Shown here: piece after piece, positions 58,871-64,000 of the stretch
How positions within the stretch are numbered: position 1 is the first letter of the stretch
Layout of the letters: each line of letters opens with the position of its first letter
NCBI GenBank assembly: GCA_030280995.1
Contig: JASXTE010000004.1
Span: 45,980,673-46,044,672 of the forward strand
DNA from: Hemileia vastatrix
Taxonomy: Eukaryota; Basidiomycota; Pucciniomycetes; Pucciniales; Zaghouaniaceae
DNA: 64,000 bases
Reading direction: 5' to 3'
Program-made: the position numbers and the translations under genes
Notes under the pieces: model-generated
Database searches by the model: none
What the model saw: only the letters and a program-made list of their open reading frames with translations
What the model was told of the DNA's origin: nothing

Positions 58871-58918
58871 GTTACATCCTATAGAGGGTGTGGTCAATTT
58901 TTCTTTTCTGAATCAAAC

Positions 58919-59589
58919 TCAAGTACTAGTGGAATTACAGAGGGAATCAAGAGATGAAATGAAGTGTTCAGAATTAGCCTTGAACTGGTGAATGAGGTGT
59001 CTTATGTTCTCAATGTCCTGTGGATCTCTAGCAGGAGTGGATTGGAAGTAGTGAAGCAGAAGTTGTTTCTGTTGAGATGTGTGTTGTTGGAACTTGGCCT
59101 TGATAGTGGGCAAGTGCGTTGGTGTTGGTGGTGCAATGGATCCTACATTGTTATCATCACTATCAGAAGATGGGGGAACTGAGAAGTCATCAGTTTTAAA
59201 GTTGAGGGAAGAAAAGAAAGTTCTTTACCATCAGATGGACCAGGGATGGTGGAACTAGTTGTTTGATGGGTTGTGGCACTCTTCTGGGAAGGGTGAAGCT
59301 TTTTGATTAATCTGGGTATAAGGATAGATGGCCTAGATCTTTTGGTTCTGGCAGAAGATGGACCAGGTTGAGGTGGAGGTGAATCTGTTGCAGAAGATAA
59401 TGGACCAGGTCTGTAGCAGGTCTTCTTTCTGGATTGGAAGACATCACAGTACGTTCTGTATGGATGGAAAGGAGGTGTGATGGTGCAGATTAGATTATTG
59501 TCAATGCAGTATCGGCAAGGACCCATTTCAGAGGCAGATTTGGGAAGAAGGTTGAACATGGTGGTTTGATGAAGAATGAATGTGGACAT
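58919..59589 (-). pseudogene. Second antisense Cys-rich ORF in the Gypsy-2 3' region
   Basis: Starts at 59589, about 19 bp inside the 3' LTR boundary, or at the next Met (MFNLLPKSAS). It has GPCRYCIDNNLIC then YCDVFQSRKKTC, the same layout as the protein at 58196 (C-x2-C-x6-C, then C-x2-F/C-x6-C), so the two are paralogues. A Pro/Ser-rich middle follows. Near 59200 a frameshift moves the reading to the frame of 59113-58919 (PTIKAKFQQHTSQQKQLLLH, helical end). The position next to the LTR suggests that antisense transcription from the LTR could drive it (inference). Confidence 0.55.
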
Positions 59590-59595
59590 TCTCTA

Positions 59596-59607
59596 TTGGA
59601 GGGAGGA
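59596..59607 (+). other. Gypsy-2 polypurine tract
   Basis: TTGGAGGGAGGA runs up to the 3' LTR start, the usual plus-strand primer position. Confidence 0.6.
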
Positions 59608-60703
59608 TTTGGTCTTCTAACATTGGCAGGGGCCTTTGTTGTGCGGTTTGGTGCTGTTTGGGCATGTATGAATAGACATTTTTTTAAGAATTGGGTATTT
59701 TTCTGGTTTTTATTCCGTGGATATTGGGTCTGCGGGTATGTGGGTACTATAATTGGATAGCCCCAGTTTTTCTCTATATTTTATGTCTGTTAGACATTTT
59801 TCATATTCTAAGTTTTAAGGGGTCATTTCCTCATTTTTCATTTATAAAAGATAGCTGTTTAATTTTGTTTTTTGTGTTTTACGGGCTAACCTTAAGTCTT
59901 AGGGTTAAGTGCTTAGTACCATTGGATAGAGCTAATTTTTCTCTATATTTCATGTCTCAATGTTGTTATAGTGAAATTCCGTGTTTTAAAGGTTTTAGTA
60001 GTTGTAGCTAATTTTTCTAAGTAGATTAGTTGTTTTTATTGGTTTTCTGGCTTCAGGGAGGCCGGACCGCTTCAGGCGGCACCTCTGACATCGGGAGGCC
60101 TGCCTGCCTCTGTTTTAGAAGGTTGGGGAGCACTTCAGGAGGGTTTTTTATTCAATTTGGTGGGTACAGGCACCAGATTGGTGGGTGGACATGGGCTCTT
60201 AGATAGTGGTCTGTGTGTACATAGTGAATAAGACAGTTTGGGGCAACTTTAATTATCATACAACCATCCGGAGGTGGTATCATTGTTCCTCACTCAGTTT
60301 TCACTGTTTTTCTGGCCACAATTTGGCTGTGTTTGTTGCAAGTGAGTTCTTCTTTTAACTTAACTTTGGCAACTGTTTTCTCTGTTATAGTCTTGCAAGC
60401 TATAGCAAGTTTTATTGCTGTCTCTGGTGTGGATTTTCAGCCTACATCAAGTATCTTTGCTGTCTCTGGTGTGGACATTGTTCTACATTTCAGTTCTTTG
60501 GTCTGGTAGTCTGCCTGGTGACTACTTTCTTGGCTCATCAAGCAGTCAAGTGTGTTGAAAAGGGGCTTTAGCAAAACAGGAACCAACTTACTTTAGCAAG
60601 TAAATCTCACTCTATTTTTCTAAAGGGACAGGGGATTTTCTCTCTGGGTTTTCTCCAACTCCCTTGGTCAAGGACTATAGCTAGCACTATAGGATTGTCT
60701 AAA
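59608..60703 (+). repeat. Gypsy-2 3' LTR
   Basis: Matches 47751-48824 almost throughout. The first bases have changed (TTTGGTC for TGTGGTC) and so have the last (TCTAAA for TCTACA). It has an extra ~25 bp near 60165-60190 (GGCACCAGATTGGTGGGTGG region). Confidence 0.9.
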
Positions 60704-60825
60704 ACGGGTATTCAATATTACCTGTTTCACTCTCCGGTAGGAATGAGGAACAGGCAAGTGGGTCGTGGCACATTATATACAACTCTTGCCGTGTAGTCTA
60801 ATCTAACCTAACATTCACTATAACA
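60704..60825 (-). repeat. Split LTR, right part, 3' LTR of the Copia element
   Basis: On the minus strand it begins TGTTATAGTGAATG at 60825, directly after CATGTGGGGGGG (polypurine tract, 60826-60838), and runs to the Gypsy-2 boundary; the rest is at 47464-47750. Confidence 0.72.
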
Positions 60826-60949
60826 CCCCCCCACATGGCAAGAACCAAAAAACTAAAAGAGTGTAGAGAAAGAAAAAAAATTGAATTTAAGAAAAACAAT
60901 GCTTGACATAGTATATAAAGAAGAAAGTGAAATAAAAAATGAAAGATGG

Positions 60950-63900
60950 TTAATAGATACACAAGTTATTCAGTGCCTTTTTAATATTGAACAACCCTAA
61001 AGGTTTGGTGAAAACATCTGCTATCTTCTCTGTAGTTCTAATCCATGACAGTAAAACCTCTTTATCAAAAATTAATTGGTTAACAAAATAAAAATCACAT
61101 TTACAGTGTCTAGTATATTTATTAGAAGAGCAATCATTACCATTGCCTACTGTTGTTTGATTGTCACAAAACAAGTAAATAGGCTTCAAAAAACTAATAA
61201 AATCCTCTAATAAAATTTTTTATCCATAATCCGTTTTTAACTCCAAAAGAAAGTGCCATGTACTCAGATGTGGTAGTAGAAGGTGCTACCATCCTTTGTT
61301 GTCTAGCACTCCAGGATATTGGAATACCTAGCACCTTGACAACAAAGCCGTGAGAACTTTTATTGTGTTCACCTCCCCAACTGGCATCTGCATATACTTT
61401 TACAGAAACATCCTTGGCCATATTAGGAAAAATTTTTAACAAATGGTTAGCAGTGTTTGTGACATATTGAACTAAATGTAGTAAAGCTCCCCAAATATCT
61501 AAAGTAGGATAGCTTGAAAAATGTGCTATATAGTTCATGGCAAATGATATATCCAGTCTTGTGCCTTGCGCAAGGTAACTCAAAGACCCAACAATTGAGA
61601 GAAACTTTGTAGAATTCTGTGGAGGATTAGACTTATCGGCAGATTTCAATTGAACTTTATACGGTAGGGGTGTGGTGGCTAGTTGTTTGGTAGGATTATG
61701 TTCAGCAATGATTTTTGAGATGAGAACATGTTGTGAGAATATGTAAACTTCAGGCAAATTTTCCACTTTGACACCTACTATTTGATCAACATCTGTTTGC
61801 CATTTGACATCCACACAGGTGCATAAATCTTGCCTTAATTGGGATAGGGCATGAAATGATGATGAAGCGACTATCCCATCATCAACATGCATCCATACCA
61901 CTTATTTAGTCGATTCTTTGCTCAAAATGTATACAGAGTAGTCAAACATTGGGGTTTTATAACCTAATTGGCACAATTTTGACCAAATTAATTTCCACCA
62001 ACACCTTGCAGCTTGCTTGGTTCCATAAAGGGCTTTGTTTAATTTATAGACTTTGTCAGTTGAGCCATTAACAAAACCATCCGTTTGTTTGATATAGACA
62101 TCTTCATCAATTGGAGCATTCAGATAAGCTGATACTAAATCAAAAGAATGGAGGTGCCAATTAAATCTAGCTGAAAGTGTAAAAATAAGGCGTAATGATG
62201 TGAATGTTGCTGTAGGTGCAAAAGTCTCATCAAAAATTTTTCCATATTCTTGTCGAAACCTTTGAGCTACAAATTTTGCCTTATATTTTATTGGCATATT
62301 TGTCTTGCCATCTTTTTTAACCTCTAGAACCCAGAACCCCCCCCAACACTGTAGTCTACTGAGGTCTATCTACCAAGGTCCAGACTCCACCATCCACAAA
62401 ACTACCCAATTCTGCTTTGCATGCCTGTTTCCAAAGATGAGCATCTGGTTGTTTTAAGGCTATACAAATAAACTTTGGGGCTGAAGGGCACAACTCGTTA
62501 CATTCATTTTGGATAGTAAAAGCAAGTTTTTTTTGGTCTTCTATTAATGCATCAACAGACGTGTCACCAAGAGTTAACGTATTGAGAATATAATCAAGGC
62601 TGCCTTTCTGCGCAGAGTCTTGCAAAGCCAGAGATAATTGAGGTGGTTTATTGAAAGAGGGGAAGATGGAAACTGCAGATTGAATCACCATTTCCCTGGA
62701 CGGATCCCAGAAAATCCAGCCCTTTCCACCGTCTACATATCCTATAACAAAACATTTACATCCTTGTTCATCAAGATTGTGCCTGTTTTGATTTAGAATA
62801 TGTACATAGGCTACATAACCAAACTCACAAATGATATCCATCTGCGGGTTTACCCCAAACATTGACTCGTAAGGTGTTTTGGTTCCAGTGAAAGTATTTG
62901 GGAGGCCATTGTGAAGATATGCTTCCCAGAGAAAAGCAGTGCCCCAAAACTTTTTGCCAAGTCTACTTTCATACAAAAAAGAACAACCAATATCTGAGAC
63001 TGTCCTGTTGAAACGTTCTGCAACACCATTTTCCTGTGATAAATAAGGCATTGAATGCTCAAATTTAATGCCACAATGTTCCAATAATTTCAAGAAGCAT
63101 GCATTCACATATTCTGTTCCATTATCTGAAAAAAAGGTTTTGACTTTATATGAAGTTTTCTTCTCCATTGAAACAAGGAATCTTACAAAATAATCAAAAA
63201 CATCAGATTTGCTTTTGATTTACTCACTGACGGAGTAAGATGTAAAGACATCTCTGAAGGAAACTAGGTACAGAGCTCCATGAAAGGTTTTGACTTCAAA
63301 GGGACCCATTACATCCAAAACCACTAATGACAGAGGTTCAAGAATTCTTTCAGTAGGGAATAAAGACCCCACATTCAAGTTTTTTGTGAATTTACACATT
63401 TCAAAGTCTATCTCTCCATCCGGTAATGACATTGGAATACCTAAAACTGCTCCAGAAGATATAAGTTTTCGAATTACTCTAAGGCTCACATGGCCGAGTG
63501 TGCAATGCCAGTATATTAGAGGATCCTCTTTCATAGAAAGAGTCTTATGATCATAGTGTGGCAGGTCAAGACTAAGAGGGGGCTTAGCAGCTGGTGCTTA
63601 TGAGTAAGGTGGAGTTATTTGGATTGCATTGCAGTCAACAAGTGGGGCTAACTCTACAATCCATTTACTTTTATTGGTAAAGTAAAAAATAAATAACAGA
63701 GTATCGTGTTTTGAAACAGAAACATTGTTATATGAATCAAAAATAAATGTAGCACCTTGTCTGATCAAGGAAGAAGCTGATATAAGTGTTCCCAAAGTGA
63801 TTGGACAATAAAACACTCTGGAAATCTTAAAATCATTATTATCAATTTTCTTTATCAAAATAGAACCTATTGCTGTGAGTTGCACTGGTTCATCTGATTT

Positions 63901-64000
63901 CTTTGCCACAATAAGAGGAATAGGATTAATTAGCTCTTGAAAATCAACAAACAAAGCTTGAACTACACTTACATGCTCAGTCGCACTTGTATCAAACAGG
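60950..64000 (-). pseudogene. Copia pol polyprotein (protease, integrase, RT, RNase H), broken, cut by window end
   Basis: Read from the right edge leftwards. Protease LFDTSATEH (about 63975-64000). GAG-pre-integrase WHCTLGHVSLRVIRKL. Integrase with LDVMGPF, SDNGTEY and ENGVAERFNR (Asp, Asp, Glu all present). RT with DLVSAYLNAPIDEDVY, ALYGTKQAARCW and the catalytic MHVDDG. RNase H with VYADASWGG, STTTSEYMAL and DNQTTV. The integrase-before-RT order defines Copia (Ty1). Lesions: TAA at 63598-63600, TAA at 63220-63222, frameshift at a run of eight C on the plus strand (62337-62344), TAA at 61902-61904 just before the YxDD box, and a stop at 61194-61196. The frame is otherwise continuous. Gag and the 5' LTR lie beyond the window. 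Confidence 0.92.

Larger units (their letters stand above)
47751..60703 (+). mobile_element. Gypsy-2: full-length Ty3/Gypsy retrotransposon, ~12.95 kb
   Basis: Order: 5' LTR, PBS, gag-protease, second ORF with RT, RNase H and integrase, a 4.2-kb 3' region, polypurine tract, 3' LTR. Integrase lies after RNase H, as in Ty3/Gypsy. The LTRs are close to each other apart from an insertion in the 3' copy near 60165-60190, so the copy is not very old. The reading frames carry many stops and frameshifts. The flanks show only a degraded 4-5 bp duplication (GCAG against ACGG). Confidence 0.93.

Noticed and set aside
1..64000. tRNA, rRNA or snRNA genes
   Set aside because: I looked for tRNA A/B boxes with cloverleaf and for conserved rRNA and snRNA words on both strands and saw none.

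Overview
The window is repeat-rich, AT-rich eukaryotic DNA with no bacterial gene organisation. Introns are short (about 50-220 bp) with GTATGT/GTAAGT donors and TACTAAC-like branch points. Coding remains are almost all transposon genes: Gypsy, Copia, Tc1, and a fungal CACTA/Plavaka-type (Tnp2-like) transposase beside a Tet-like 2OG-Fe(II) oxygenase. This fits a basidiomycete fungus with a large repeat-laden genome, most likely a rust (Pucciniales). The placement is inferred from element types, not from any host gene; I recognise no single-copy host gene here.

Layout. 1-7930 is a tandem array of ~606-bp units, each with a ~46-bp palindrome centred on TTCGGCCGAA. A 260-bp MITE (3705-3964, AAA target duplication) is inserted in it. 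8511-12190 carries the same units in opposite orientation, so the array is a very large inverted repeat. Two terminal sequences of CACTA-like elements end at 8510 and 13500. 13861-18544 is a truncated minus-strand Gypsy (Gypsy-1), holding a 1.17-kb insertion with an 8-bp target duplication (14793-15965). The Gypsy-1 LTR is split by a 24.8-kb DNA transposon (18545-43351) with matching ~43-bp terminal inverted repeats and a perfect ATC duplication. The rest of that LTR is at 43352-44276. Then come an LTR-like fragment, a dead Tc1 element (45537-47422), a split LTR (47464-47750 plus 60704-60825), a plus-strand full-length Gypsy-2 (47751-60703), and a minus-strand Copia pol running off the right edge.

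The 24.8-kb element is the most interesting object. From left to right it holds: an array of ~11 GC-rich hairpins; a Tet-like oxygenase gene whose 5' leader has five similar-sized introns, each with one copy of the same structured RNA; an inverted pair of ~80-bp palindrome arrays; two intact-looking multi-exon genes of unknown function (523 and 496 aa predicted); a broken Tnp2/Plavaka-like transposase; a small unknown ORF; and a SNF2-family ATPase with a damaged Walker A lysine. The two unknown genes read through every splice junction without a stop, while transposase, oxygenase and SNF2 all carry lesions.

Gypsy-2 is broken by several stops and frameshifts but keeps PBS, LTRs and a 4.2-kb 3' region. 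That region contains repeated motifs and spliced antisense ORFs with Cys-rich motifs resembling fungal binuclear zinc clusters. The nesting gives a relative history: Gypsy-1 is older than the 24.8-kb element and than the 1.17-kb insertion, and the Copia LTR is older than Gypsy-2.
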